Assembly: GCA_051294375.1 (NCBI GenBank)
Contig: CM119263.1
Location: forward strand, 25,511,367 to 25,575,366
Source: Paraspadella gotoi
Taxonomy: Eukaryota > Chaetognatha
Length of the DNA: 64,000 nt
Reading direction: 5' to 3'
Shown here: piece after piece, positions 45,110 to 55,395 of the stretch
Layout: each line of letters starts with the position of its first letter
How positions within the stretch are numbered: the stretch's first letter is position 1
The notes under the pieces: generated by a model
Database searches by the model: none
What the model was told of the DNA's origin: nothing
What the model saw: the letters and a program-made list of their open reading frames with translations, nothing else
Translations under genes and position numbers: made by a program

Positions 45110-45810
45110 ACAGACGACGACCACAACACCCACTTTATCGTCCTACCCACTTCCTCCCGAGGGCTGGGACCGCGTCTTCCTGGTTTGGCCTCTGCTTCTC
45201 TGCCATGAGATCGACGAGGCATCGCCCTTTTAGAATCTCTCGTCGAATTCGCTGCTGGAGGAACACTTCGAACTCGTCGTCATCTTGGAGGGAATCCTGG
45301 AGTCAACGGGGATGACGGCGCAGGTAAAGATTTGATTGAATGAATCATTGATTGGTTGATTGATCGATTTATTGAATGATTGATTGATTGATTGATCGAT
45401 TGATCGATCGTTAATCCCTTCGCAGGCGAGATCATCGTATCTGCCCAACGAAATTCTGTGGGGCCATCGATTCAAGAGACTGACGTCTTTTCACGTTGTA
45501 AAATTTTAATAATTTTATTGATTGACCGATTGCTTTATTGATTGATCGATTGATTCTCCCATTAGGACCACTACCGCATCGACTATGCCCGTTTCCATTG
45601 CACGGTTCCCGTCTCGATGCCGCGCATCTCCGCCGCCGAATACAAGCGAATGGAGACAATTAAGAGAGCGACGACGACGACCACGAAGAAGACAAAAGAC
45701 AACGACGACATGGCCGTGGCGTTGGCAGCGCCGCCAATGGGAGCTGAAAAGAAGTTGAGAATCGAGCGAAAGTCGACGACGAGCAGCGGCTTCGTCTTTG
45801 TCGTCGTTAG

Positions 45811-45849
<39 letters not shown>

Positions 45850-45862
45850 GGTCCCACCTTAG
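45110..45862 (+). pseudogene. inward-rectifier K+ channel (Kir) remnant, cytoplasmic domain only
   Basis: Three segments encode the Kir C-terminal domain. Segment 1 (to 45323): DRVFLVWPLLLCHEIDEASP, an in-frame TAG at 45231-45233, then HFELVVILEGILESTGMTAQ. Segment 2 (45426-45497): ARSSYLPNEILWGHRF. Segment 3 (45566-45862): YRIDYARFHCTVP and a basic tail. All junctions are phase 0 and GT-AG. The stop falls where Kir proteins have a conserved Tyr (SPLY), with spacing to the next conserved block unchanged. The N-terminus, both membrane helices and the TIGYG filter are not found upstream; that space (44146-45000) is occupied by repeats of families C, G and B. The last 25 or so codons run into a family A repeat. 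I read it as a 5'-truncated pseudogene; stop read-through or a base-call error with distant 5' exons is less likely. Confidence 0.75.
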
Positions 45863-46400
45863 CAAAAAGCTCCAGTAACTCGTGATTGGGTGGATGGATT
45901 GGAATGAAATTTTGTGTGTGGGTAGGAAAGTGTGTGATGAAGATGGGTATAAAGTTTCGATGGAATCGTTCGAGTAGAAATTAGTTTAAATGGAAAAAAC
46001 ATAAGTAGCATTTACTAAAATATTTTTACTTATTTTAACCAATAATTACTCTAATTAATCATAATTGGATGGATAGATTGAGTTGAAATTTTGTGTGTGG
46101 GTAAGAAAGTGTGTGACGAAGCTTGATATAAAGTTTCGGTGGAAACGTGCAAGTGGAAATGAGTTTAAATGAAAAAATATGAGTCACATTTACTTGAATC
46201 TTTTTACTTATTTTAACCCATAATTACTCGAATTAATCAGAATTTAATTAATAGATTGAGATGAAATTTTGTGTGCGGGTAGGAAAGTGTGTGAAGAGGC
46301 TAGATATAAAGTTTTGACGGAATCGTGCCAGTGGAAATGAGTTTAAATGGAAAAAAAAGTCATATTTACTTGAATCTTTATTATTTATGATTACTAATAA
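45815..46400 (+). repeat. repeat family A, copy 4, three tandem modules
   Basis: Starts in a (GTCT)n run and carries three successive modules of about 150 bp, each with GAAATTTTGTGTGTGGGTA, a TTTCGATGGAATC-like string and GTGGAAATGAGTTTAAATG. The left and right ends of the family are missing. Confidence 0.7.
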
Positions 46401-46429
46401 ATGTTTTAATTAATTAATTAATTAATGTG

Positions 46430-46680
46430 AAAAAATGTTGCAATTTAAAAAAATTATGCAAGTTGAAAAAATGACGCAAGTTAAAAAAAGTGATGCAAGT
46501 TAAAAAAAAGAAGCAAGTTAAAAAAATGATGCAAGTTGAAAAAATGATTCAAATTGTAAAAATGATGCAAATTGAAAAATTGATGTGAGTTGAAAAAATG
46601 ATGTGAGTGGAAAAAATGATGTGAGTGGAAAAAAATGATGCAAGTTGAAAAAATGATACGAGTTAAAAAAACTTTTAAAA
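46430..46680. repeat. minisatellite, about 18-20 bp unit
   Basis: About twelve units of AAAAAATGATGCAAGTTG with drift (GAGT, CAAATT variants). Confidence 0.85.
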
Positions 46681-46881
46681 AATATTGTGCAAAAAAATCT
46701 TAGAAAAAACTGTTTTGAAATTTTAACATTTATTGATTTAGTACTAGTATAAATATGGCCTATTGCGTAAATTGTAAAATCTATTATAAATTATTTTATT
46801 ACATAAATTTTCATTAGTATAATGTTGTTCGTTCCTCACTTTTAGAATTTTATTAAAGTTAAATTTAGAAATTTTACTAAG

Positions 46882-46884
<3 letters not shown>

Positions 46885-46938
<54 letters not shown>

Positions 46939-47195
46939 CCGACCCAACAAGTCTTTCCGCGTCACCCCAACCTTCTCCACCTCCCCATCGTCCCCCACCC
47001 CCCCAACCCTCTCAACAAAAATTCCCGGTCTTCCTTTGGCCCCATCTAGGCACGCGGCGTCGCGGCGTCGGCGCCACCCGCCCCTTCTTCCGGACGTCAG
47101 TTCCGGCCGGCGCTTCCATAAAAACCGTCTTTGTTTTCGGCCACGCGCAAAGATTCACGCAGTCACGCCCCCCTGACATCGCACACTCAGCGTCA
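46885..47195 (+). other. (CT)n array followed by a GC-rich open segment
   Basis: (CT)n at 46885-46934, then about 250 bases far richer in C and G than the surroundings, open for about 83 codons from CGACCC at 46940 to a TGA at about 47176 and encoding a Pro/Ser/Arg-rich peptide (KSFRVTPTFSTSP at its start). It could be a C-terminal exon once belonging to the Kir gene or an unrelated island. AATAAA at 47457. No family recognised. Confidence 0.3.
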
Positions 47196-47938
47196 AACCC
47201 CACCATCACGTCTACCCCATCTTTATCCCCCTAATAAGACCGCTAAACCCCATCGATGCTCTTTTTTTTGTTCACTCAAGCGAGAGATTCATTAATCCTC
47301 TTCTCTTCGACCTCCCACCAACTAAGCCTAAGGCTGACTGGCCTTTGGTTAGTCTATAGACTATACTCACCATTATTCCCCAAAAAAATGGAGAGAGAGA
47401 GAGAGAGGGGGGGAGAGATAGAGATATAACTATAAATTCATACATGTAAATATATGAATAAAAGTTTTTTTACATAATTCTTGGCTGCCATCATCTTTCT
47501 CACTTAGAATGGGCTTAGGAGTCTGACCATGCCAATTTTTTCAATTAATACATTTTTGGCAAAAATAACGGTCTATGTTTTGCCTCATGATTTTGGTTTT
47601 CGAACAATTTACTTTTCATTTACATACTTTCCCAGAATCATTGTTAATTTGTTAAATTCCGATTCTACAGATTACGAAATCATCGAATAGCTCTACCTCG
47701 CGGAAAAAATGTAGATTTATAAAAAACAAAAGACACATGAACAAGTTTGATAATTATAAACTTCCTCGCACTCCTGAATCGATTAAAAAAGTTTGAGTGA
47801 CTAATAAAAATAGGTCAATTTTCACTGACAGCAAAAACCGCAAAAAAGCATGACGAAGCAGAAAAAATTAAAACCAGTTTTTATAAATTTGGAATATGGT
47901 GATATAAATCCTTTCTCTTTCGATGTTTGAAGTAGTTA

Positions 47939-48097
47939 AAGAAAGTTGGATTTGAGTGGAATGTGACAACGATTAGATTTTATTAGCATAAAACAGAAAT
48001 GTTAACGCTGATGAAGGCTTGCAAGCAAAGCCGAAACATGTCTGTTTTATGCTAATAAAATCTAATCGTTGTCACATTCCAAATCAAACTTTCTTTA
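47939..48097 (+). ncRNA. hammerhead-like motif (copy b) within a long inverted repeat
   Basis: Core at 48008-48042: CTGATGA, an extra A, stem II GGCTT/AAGCC around a 7-base loop, then GAAAC-ATGTC. All standard core letters are present, and the bases next to the core (AACG and TGTT) can pair as the start of stem I. Inverted arms 47939-47997 and 48041-48097 are nearly identical over more than 50 bases, including CATAAAACAGA and its complement. The two-base-pair stem III (AC-AT-GT) is of the minimal type that can act as a dimer through the palindrome ACATGT. Confidence 0.6.
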
Positions 48098-48439
48098 AAT
48101 TTGGAATAAAAAAAAGTCATGCAATTCTGCAGATTCCTTGTTCATCATTTTCTATTTTATAATGGAATTAAGTACCTCAGCCCAAACAGATAACAGATAA
48201 AAAATATTTATTAAAATATCGTTTGTGAAATGTGCTTACCTCAATTTTTCTTTAAATAAATACAATTTTACAAGGATAAGAAAAAAGAATCGACTTTTTC
48301 CATTTTTTAAAGTTTTTTCTCTCTTTCCATTTAGGATCCTAAAACGGCTCGGAAACAATGTTTTTAATATCATACATACTTGAAATATTTCCGAATTAAG
48401 TCATTTTCATTTTATTTTTCTCCCACTTCACATTCCTCG

Positions 48440-49045
48440 TTTCTTGAGGTGACGCAATCTGATTCGATCTTTGCCGCAGCTGCTGCTTGTCGCTGCTGCA
48501 CACGCGGGAAGGCCGCTCAGCTGCAGCCTGGAAAAATAGATCCGTTGCGAAGGAAACCGGTTCATTCGCTTTTGCGAATTCGCTCGTGGTTGTTGTTGTT
48601 GTTAGGACTTTCTAGGACCAAGTATCAAATGAAAGCGGGTTAAATAAAATGTAATTTGTTTTAAAAATTATTGACTTTCCCGACTCAGGGTTCATTCACA
48701 CTTCCCAGGCTCAGGGCTCCATCAAAATTCATAAGATAAGGCTTTTAACTGCTTGATATCGAATCAATTTATTCGGGAGAAATGAAAAGTTCTTGTTTTA
48801 AAGCCAAATGATGAGGAAGAAAAAAGGATTGAAATCGAATTTGAAAGCAACGAGACTTACTTTCGCCCAAAGGCAGACGACGACGACGATGACGACGATC
48901 GATTACTCACCTTTCGTCTTTCAAGCGACGAAGGCTGGTCCAGACTCGATCGTCTAATGTCGTTGTGTCGTTGAGATTGTTTTGCGGCGGCAAAAAGTAA
49001 AGTTCGACGGTCGAGTTCTTTGAAATTAGTGTCGAAATTAGTTCC
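48440..49045 (-). CDS. candidate coding exons of an unrecognised gene
   Basis: The minus strand has an open stretch from about 49040 to 48911 encoding FKELDRRTLLFAAAKQSQR and DIRRSSLDQPSSLERRK, then a strong donor (AAAG|GTGAGT). It joins in frame to an acceptor (TTTTTCCAG) and an open stretch from about 48532 down to a stop near 48405 that includes AAERPSRVCSSDKQQLRQR. Composition looks coding and the phases agree, but I know no matching family and no start codon is clear. It would lie head-to-head with the COR-protease gene. Confidence 0.3.
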
Positions 49046-49358
49046 TCACCTCGAATTACTCTGTTCGTGGACTTACTTTAAATAAATTAAACAATTTTTT
49101 TTATTTTAAATGCAATTCTTAAATTAATAATTTGCGTCATCGTAATCTTTAAAATGTTTTTGACTATTCTTTTGATTCAATCACCGACGCAACTATCGAC
49201 AACCATTAAATAAAAACGACAATTCACGATTCAACGCGCAATTCTGCAACAATCCCCTTCTCTTTGTCTCCACCCAATGATTCATTTAAATTTCTCCTCA
49301 TTTACCCCCCCCTTCTTCTACAATCCCACCATCTAATCACATTAAAAAGAAAAATAAG

Positions 49359-52300
49359 ATGAAATCGTTCAAGACTAAATCGAAAAAGGAAGAGACGGAG
49401 TCATTCATCCCTGACTCGACTCGTTTCCTGGCGTCGAGGCCACCGAAGGCGCCGGGTCGCACTCCCGTCGCCCATTTCCTCAACAACCAAGGTAAAGTAG
49501 GCGCCGCTGGCTCCATCGCCGGCTCCAGCGATTCCGGCTTCTCTCGGCGATCCTCGATCAATTCCGGCATGGTCGGCTCTCGACTCTCCGGCAAGGACGA
49601 CGACTCTCTCGATTCCGGCTTCTCGAATTCCTCTCGGCCTTCCTCGAAGTCTCTCTTCCCGTCGAACACCCGTTCCTCCGACCTCGGCTCCACGCTAGAG
49701 GGCGACGAGCTGGTGCGCTTCGCCTCCGTGGCGCTGCTGTCCGCCGACAACAGCATCGGAGACGACGCCTTTCGCCGACTCCAGCGCGAGAAGAACGGTC
49801 TCCATGGCAACGGATATCGCGAGAAATGCTTCGTCGACTATTTTCGCGTCACCGACGAAAACTTTTTTGGCGTCACCCACGCCGGCGTCTTCGGACCGGC
49901 GCCGCTGAAATACGTCGTCGTCGTTCAGGCCGAGGATCTCGTCATTCCCGATCGATACGAGCGCCGTCTGGGGAAGTACTTGAGTGTCCTGAGTCTCCGC
50001 GCCCCCGTCGGCGTTCGCGTTCGCGTCACGCCTGTCGTCGTTGGCTCGGCGACCGTCACCAGTGTCAGCGCCCTCCACGAAGGGCGCGTCCCGGCCAACG
50101 TGATCGTCGAGACGCTGACGCCGCTGCAACACGTCAACCCGCAAAACTTTCTAGTCGACGCTTGTGACGTTCCGCAGAGTCTCCTCGAGGACTTTGCCAT
50201 GGGAGGACTCTCTCACTGGAGGTCAAAATTTGGCGAATGGGCGGACGATTTGCCGCTGGAAAACCCGCACATTTTCTCGGCTCCTCACTACAGCAATTCT
50301 TTTCTCGACACAGTTATTCTATTCCATCCGCACCAAATGCTCAAATTCTTGCTGCGGCCTTTGGCTGAAGATAAGTTGGAGCCTTTCTATCTCGAGCTTT
50401 TCCACAGTCGAGAGGCGACGGAAATGGCGATGAATCTTGCGAAACGAGGCTTGATCACCGAGGAAGCGTTGTTCCACTTTTTCTGCACAGAATTAGGGAT
50501 GAGATCGAGCGACGACGATTCCACCAAAACATTCGAAGTTGTGATGAACCACATTGTGGACAAAGGGATCGTTTATCCGGTGCCGGAACCCGCCGAGTTG
50601 TACTATGCCGTCAAAAGATGGTTCTTCGATCCGTTCCTGATTCGCCGACGATCCAATCCCATCGAAGCCATACCTCTCCACATCAGTTCTTGCGACAAAA
50701 AGATCGGCGTCGAGATTCGAATCCCAGATATTCATCGCGTCCCAGATGACGTCTTCTCCTTGATCAGCACCGTGTTGCACGAGCACTGCAACGGTCGCAT
50801 CGAAGTAGATTCCCATTCGGCCAGCGGAAAGTGCGGCAAGGTCTCCGTCTTACTGCAGAACGGCGCCGTCAACGCGAGCAACCCGTTCCAGTTGCGTCAT
50901 TTCGCGGGAACGACGTTTTTGGTGTTCGTCTCTGGCGGCGATGTGGGTTTAGTGTGGATCATGGTCATGGCCATTGTTGACTCCATCAAAATGATCCTCT
51001 CAGAGGGCTGGCCGGGTCTGACTTATCAATTCGTCCTCTCCTGCCCCAGCGTGCTACAAGGTTGTCAGACCTCGACATCGATCTCGGACCACGGACTCTT
51101 GCATTCGAGCATCGTGACCCAAAGCCAACCTTATTTTTGTCTCAACTGTCAGCGGGATATCGACCCAGAGCTCATGAGCCCCGTTTCCAATCATACCCTC
51201 GATCGATTTTCGCGAAGTCTCGAAGGTTACGAGAACGAGACGGGTCTGGACGGATATTTCGTGAAAAAATCCAAGTCGAAGCGAACCTGGCAATGTATAA
51301 CGAGATGCTTTAAACCTTGTGAAAAAGAAGCTGAAGAAAACAATGAAAACAACAACGAAGAAAACAGTCATGAGAGCAAAGAAAAGGCTCGACTGACGAG
51401 GAACATGCAACCTCAACTCCGCAGCAGCGTCAACTACGAACGAAGGCGTACAGAAGAAGACAGCGACGACGGATCGAGTCTTGATTCTTCCGTCCACGAG
51501 GCTGGAGAAGTTTATCCTCGAATTAGTCAAATCAGTGACGTCGCTTTAAATGGTCGAGCGGCACCTCAAGTAATGGCGGAAAGCAGCTTACCAAGTCAGA
51601 TCGATTACCTCAAAGCACCCACCAACGATGGAGCCAGAAACCAGAATGAGTATCATTACGATTTTCCTCCATCAAGCAACGTCACTCCCACGGACCGCTT
51701 CGCCAATCAACCCGTCAGAAACCACGCATCACCTTCAAACATGGGCACTTTCGCCTTTTCCCCGCATGAAGATCACGGCCATCGGTCGATGGCCAATTGG
51801 CGAGAGACGCAACTCGCCATCAAGCATCTCGCCAACAAGAGTTATCCTTGTCTCTGCACAAAGACCCAACTCATGAACGGTCAAGAGATTGTGAAGCCGA
51901 GGGCGACGGCCATTCTTCTGCGATACAACCCGCATTCCGGATTCGGGATTGTACTGACCAATTTTCACGTCTACGACCGCGTCTACCCGGACGAACTCTA
52001 CGCGACTTTTACTTTTTACGAAAAGGAAGACCTGACGCCGGCGTCGCTCTCCCATTATCTAGTCCCCTTCAACGGGCACATCCCGGGCGTCCACAGCCCC
52101 GTCGACGGCACGGATCACATCTTCATGGAGATGAGGCCCACGAGCGAGCAGTTCGACCCTGATCTTCACCCCGTGGGTCACCTTATTCCCCGCACCTTTC
52201 ATCCCAGTTTTTGGGTCGAGAACGACCGGCTCATCCTTGTCGGGTATCCCTTCAGCAATCCCAAGCTGTGGGAGATTGTGCAGACCCAGATGGAAATCAC

Positions 52301-52721
52301 GGGAGCCGTGGCCTTGGAGGTGGTCAAGGACGCCAAGTATTACCTCGACAACGGCCTCGGCGGCGTCGTCAGCGCCGCTCACGAGTTCCTCACTTTTCGG
52401 AGACCCAACCCGAATAACGAGGTCGTCTTGAGAGCGGCTGACATCGTCGCCCATCCAATGCTGCTTCCGCTGGAGCTGCAGATCCTGCTGGACCGGCGAC
52501 GCATCAATCTCAAGTGTCTCTCCCGATGGGGTGCCTCTGGAGGCCCCCTGTTGACGACCAAGCAGCGGGGGTCGCGATGCGAGGCGTTGGTTGCCTTTTA
52601 CGCCGGAGGATTTCCCCACGCGGCCACGAGGGGTCAGGACTTTGTACTCGAACACGGGGTCAAGATGCAGTACGTGCAAGTAGAGAGGATCGCCGGGGGT
52701 CAGCCAGAGAGGTTGTTTTAA
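49359..52721 (+). CDS. COR-like domain protein with C-terminal trypsin-like serine protease domain
   Basis: Uninterrupted 1120-codon frame. Residues 1-110: Ser-rich, disordered, with two DSGFS strings. About 310-570 resembles the COR region of Roco proteins: a helix VILFHPHQMLKFLL, a winged-helix-like GLITEEALFHFF...FEVVMNHIVDKGIVYPVP, and the closing part with ILSEGWPGLTYQFVLSCPS (COR domains end in a similar W-x-G-L...V-x-C-P). No Roc GTPase motifs are visible. About 630-840: charged low-complexity linker with a basic Cys-containing patch. About 850-1110: chymotrypsin-fold protease features, TNFHVYD (H870), DGTDHIF (D919) and GASGGP (S1060), order and spacing fitting a catalytic triad. No signal peptide or membrane segment, so probably intracellular. 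The family assignments are from motif reading, not a search. Lack of introns contrasts with the neighbouring genes; the coding DNA is GC-rich against AT-rich flanks. Confidence 0.8.
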   Translation: MKSFKTKSKKEETESFIPDSTRFLASRPPKAPGRTPVAHFLNNQGKVGAAGSIAGSSDSGFSRRSSINSGMVGSRLSGKDDDSLDSGFSNSSRPSSKSLFPSNTRSSDLGSTLEGDELVRFASVALLSADNSIGDDAFRRLQREKNGLHGNGYREKCFVDYFRVTDENFFGVTHAGVFGPAPLKYVVVVQAEDLVIPDRYERRLGKYLSVLSLRAPVGVRVRVTPVVVGSATVTSVSALHEGRVPANVIVETLTPLQHVNPQNFLVDACDVPQSLLEDFAMGGLSHWRSKFGEWADDLPLENPHIFSAPHYSNSFLDTVILFHPHQMLKFLLRPLAEDKLEPFYLELFHSREATEMAMNLAKRGLITEEALFHFFCTELGMRSSDDDSTKTFEVVMNHIVDKGIVYPVPEPAELYYAVKRWFFDPFLIRRRSNPIEAIPLHISSCDKKIGVEIRIPDIHRVPDDVFSLISTVLHEHCNGRIEVDSHSASGKCGKVSVLLQNGAVNASNPFQLRHFAGTTFLVFVSGGDVGLVWIMVMAIVDSIKMILSEGWPGLTYQFVLSCPSVLQGCQTSTSISDHGLLHSSIVTQSQPYFCLNCQRDIDPELMSPVSNHTLDRFSRSLEGYENETGLDGYFVKKSKSKRTWQCITRCFKPCEKEAEENNENNNEENSHESKEKARLTRNMQPQLRSSVNYERRRTEEDSDDGSSLDSSVHEAGEVYPRISQISDVALNGRAAPQVMAESSLPSQIDYLKAPTNDGARNQNEYHYDFPPSSNVTPTDRFANQPVRNHASPSNMGTFAFSPHEDHGHRSMANWRETQLAIKHLANKSYPCLCTKTQLMNGQEIVKPRATAILLRYNPHSGFGIVLTNFHVYDRVYPDELYATFTFYEKEDLTPASLSHYLVPFNGHIPGVHSPVDGTDHIFMEMRPTSEQFDPDLHPVGHLIPRTFHPSFWVENDRLILVGYPFSNPKLWEIVQTQMEITGAVALEVVKDAKYYLDNGLGGVVSAAHEFLTFRRPNPNNEVVLRAADIVAHPMLLPLELQILLDRRRINLKCLSRWGASGGPLLTTKQRGSRCEALVAFYAGGFPHAATRGQDFVLEHGVKMQYVQVERIAGGQPERLF

Positions 52722-52724
52722 AAT

Positions 52725-53235
52725 TTGAAAGATCGACATATTGTGAAAGCTACATTTAATTCATTTCTAATATCTCGTTATTAATAATTAGTGTCTGCCT
52801 CTTTAGAGATTTTAATTGTAAGTTATAAGAAATGAAACTTCGACGGCACAATTGTAAGTATTTATTAAGTATATATATATATTAAGTATATAGTAAATTT
52901 TTTGAAGAGCTCTTCAAATATGGCTTTTTATCATCCTCTGTGAAAACCGTCAATCGAAACATATGAAATTGTTTTATATTACTGTACTTTTTACATTACC
53001 TCAAATGCTACAGAAAATTTGTTTACACACTACAGTAGTTCTTAAAAATTTTCGTTATAATACTAATCTTTTGGGTACATTGATGTACAAAAAACGTGAC
53101 ATTCCAGATTTGGAAATCGTTATTACGTATTGTATTGAAAAAAGATCGAAGCAGAGAATGAGAGAAAGAGAAGAAGAAAGGTTATGTTTAGATCTGGTTT
53201 TAATGACTGCCGAAGATATATGGGTAGAAAGAGAA

Positions 53236-53270
<35 letters not shown>

Positions 53271-54740
53271 TATTATAATATAATAATAATAATAATAATA
53301 TTTTTTTTGTTTGGTTCTCAAGTATTATGGTTAAAAGTAAATATAAATTGCTTTATAGTCGTTTTGACTCGTCGCTTCGACGAGTTCGGAAACGTTTCGA
53401 CTTGGGAGACATCTTTTTAACTTACAAAGTATTGATCTGACTTGTAAAATATCGTTTTGACGCGTTTTTTTAACTAGCAATATATTATTTTGACTAGCGA
53501 AATGTTTTAATTAAGTAAATATAATTTTAACTCACAAAATAAGTTTTAATCCTATACCTATACTATCCCATATGCATGTCTGTGATAAAAGGGGCATCCA
53601 TTCGTAATCTTGGTGGTTACTTCCCTTTCAAGGTCACGTAAAAGCCGAGTTGGAAAAATTCGTTAGAATGATGTTATATTCATTATGTCTTTCTAATGTT
53701 TATCTTTGAGTTAATTGTTAATTTGTCTGATTGTCTGATAATAACAAAGTTCTGTACTTTGGTTTTCATAAAAAAAAAATCCATAAAATATCTGTACTTA
53801 TTTTCATTTTTATGTATTAATTTCGATTTAAAAAATGAGAATTATAAAATTTTCGCTGATACTGATTTTGATGTTGAGTTTTCAAAAATTATTATTTTTT
53901 GATTAAATTACAGTTACAATTAGTTTTATCATTTGATAAGCTATTTGATTAAAATAATAATAATAAACAGCGCCGGTATAAATAAAAATATAATCATATT
54001 TGGCGCCATTTTAATTTGTTCTTTCTCTATTTGGTTCATAATTTTTTATTTTTCATAATTCTTTATAGTTTATAAGATTTCTTTAAAAACAAAAGGTGGC
54101 GCCAGTAGTCGCTTAGATTTGATTTTTAACAAATGAGCAACAAACTATAGGCAAGTTATATGCGTTTTTAACATAAGTGGGACATACCGACGGACAGACA
54201 TACCGACGGACCGACCGACCGCAACTAAAATGCTATGTGATAAACTTCCAAAAACGTCAACAACCAGAAAAAGAGCCGAAATTTCGATATCGCGCGATAC
54301 GATGCCATAATTTCCGATATTTAAAACTGTGATTTGTTCGCTCGGAGTTAGTTCACATTTCCAGAAAAAGTTTGCCCAGTGATTTTCGAATACGCATCTT
54401 TTTGGCGGCACGAATTTCGTTTTTGAAATTTCGTCTTTGAAATCTTAGAGGGCGACAAATAATTATAAAATATCGCACGATTTTATACCAAATACAAATT
54501 GAAAAAAGTTCGGACTAAAATGGTTTCGATGATACAGTAGCATTGCGCCGTTACATCAATGAAATAATTATTAATCATATTAATTATTTATAAATTAGAT
54601 GTTCTGATATAATACAGCTAGTAGAGTGGAGCACTCAAGAACAAAAAAATTATTTGAATGATTGAACAAGGATATTTAGATGTGAGATAGTATGATTAAC
54701 TAGTAATATATTTGTAGTAATATTTTTATAAAATAGTAAA
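52725..54740. other. gene-poor AT-rich interval with (AAT)n and a family D fragment
   Basis: No gene recognised. (AAT)n at 53238-53300. The segment 54150-54232 contains GACATACCGACGGACAGACA and matches the interior of family D, without its ends. Short unrelated ORFs here look like chance. Confidence 0.5.
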
Positions 54741-54909
54741 TTTCAGGAATAACAGATTTTTAATGTGTAACAACGAATTTTTATTTCATAGGGACATGTT
54801 TCAACTCTGTGGTTGAGAGTCTGATGAAAACTCTCAATCACAGAGTTGAAACATGTCCCTATGAAATAAAAATTCGTTGTTACACATTAAAAATCTGTTA
54901 TTCCTGAAA
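54741..54909 (+). ncRNA. hammerhead-like motif (copy c) at the tip of an 80-bp perfect foldback
   Basis: Arms 54741-54820 and 54830-54909 are inverted repeats of 80 bases with one mismatch, and the nine-base loop is CTGATGAAA. Read on the plus strand the loop plus right arm give CTGATGA, stem II AACTCT/AGAGTT, then GAAAC-ATGTC (core 54821-54857). The left arm is the complement of the right half of the motif, so the DNA or RNA could fold either as a hammerhead or as one long hairpin. Confidence 0.55.
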
Positions 54910-55395
54910 CACAAACACAACGAAAAAAGAAAGAATCACAACAAAATAGTAAATTTAAAAAATAATTTTTTTAAAACTTTTAATAAAGATTCTTCATAAA
55001 AAGTTTAATAAAAATATAAAACATGTTATCAAAAGTTATGTCATCTTCAGCATTTAAAATGAGAAAAAAGGTAAAAATTCATGACTTTTTATTTTCTGTA
55101 GTGGAAACTTATATATGTTAAAATGTTTCAGTCATTTTTTGCGATCTAAACATTAAAATATCATTTAACATATTTTATAAAAGTTTCTTTGTTTTTTATG
55201 GCGAATCCAAATCTGCTCTTAAAAATAAAATAAAAATTATTTTGAAATTTAACAATTTTATAAGGATATTACTACATAAATAATTGAATTTACGATACTG
55301 TTATGCGAAAAAAAAATTTCAAAGGATTTAAAATTTGTTAATTATTTGTCCATAGGCAGCAAAAAAAACAATGTTCAATCGCTCAATCTTTTCAT

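Noticed and set aside
45031-45222. Minus-strand 63-codon ORF
   Set aside because: Antisense to the Kir-homologous segment, which has recognisable family motifs on the plus strand.
52059-52739. Minus-strand 226-codon ORF, and others at 49337-49810 and 51054-51530
   Set aside because: Antisense shadows of the 1120-codon GC-rich gene; no motifs.
52963-53283. 106-codon ORF ending in poly-Asn
   Set aside because: The end is an (AAT)n microsatellite and the rest shows no domain or coding-type composition.
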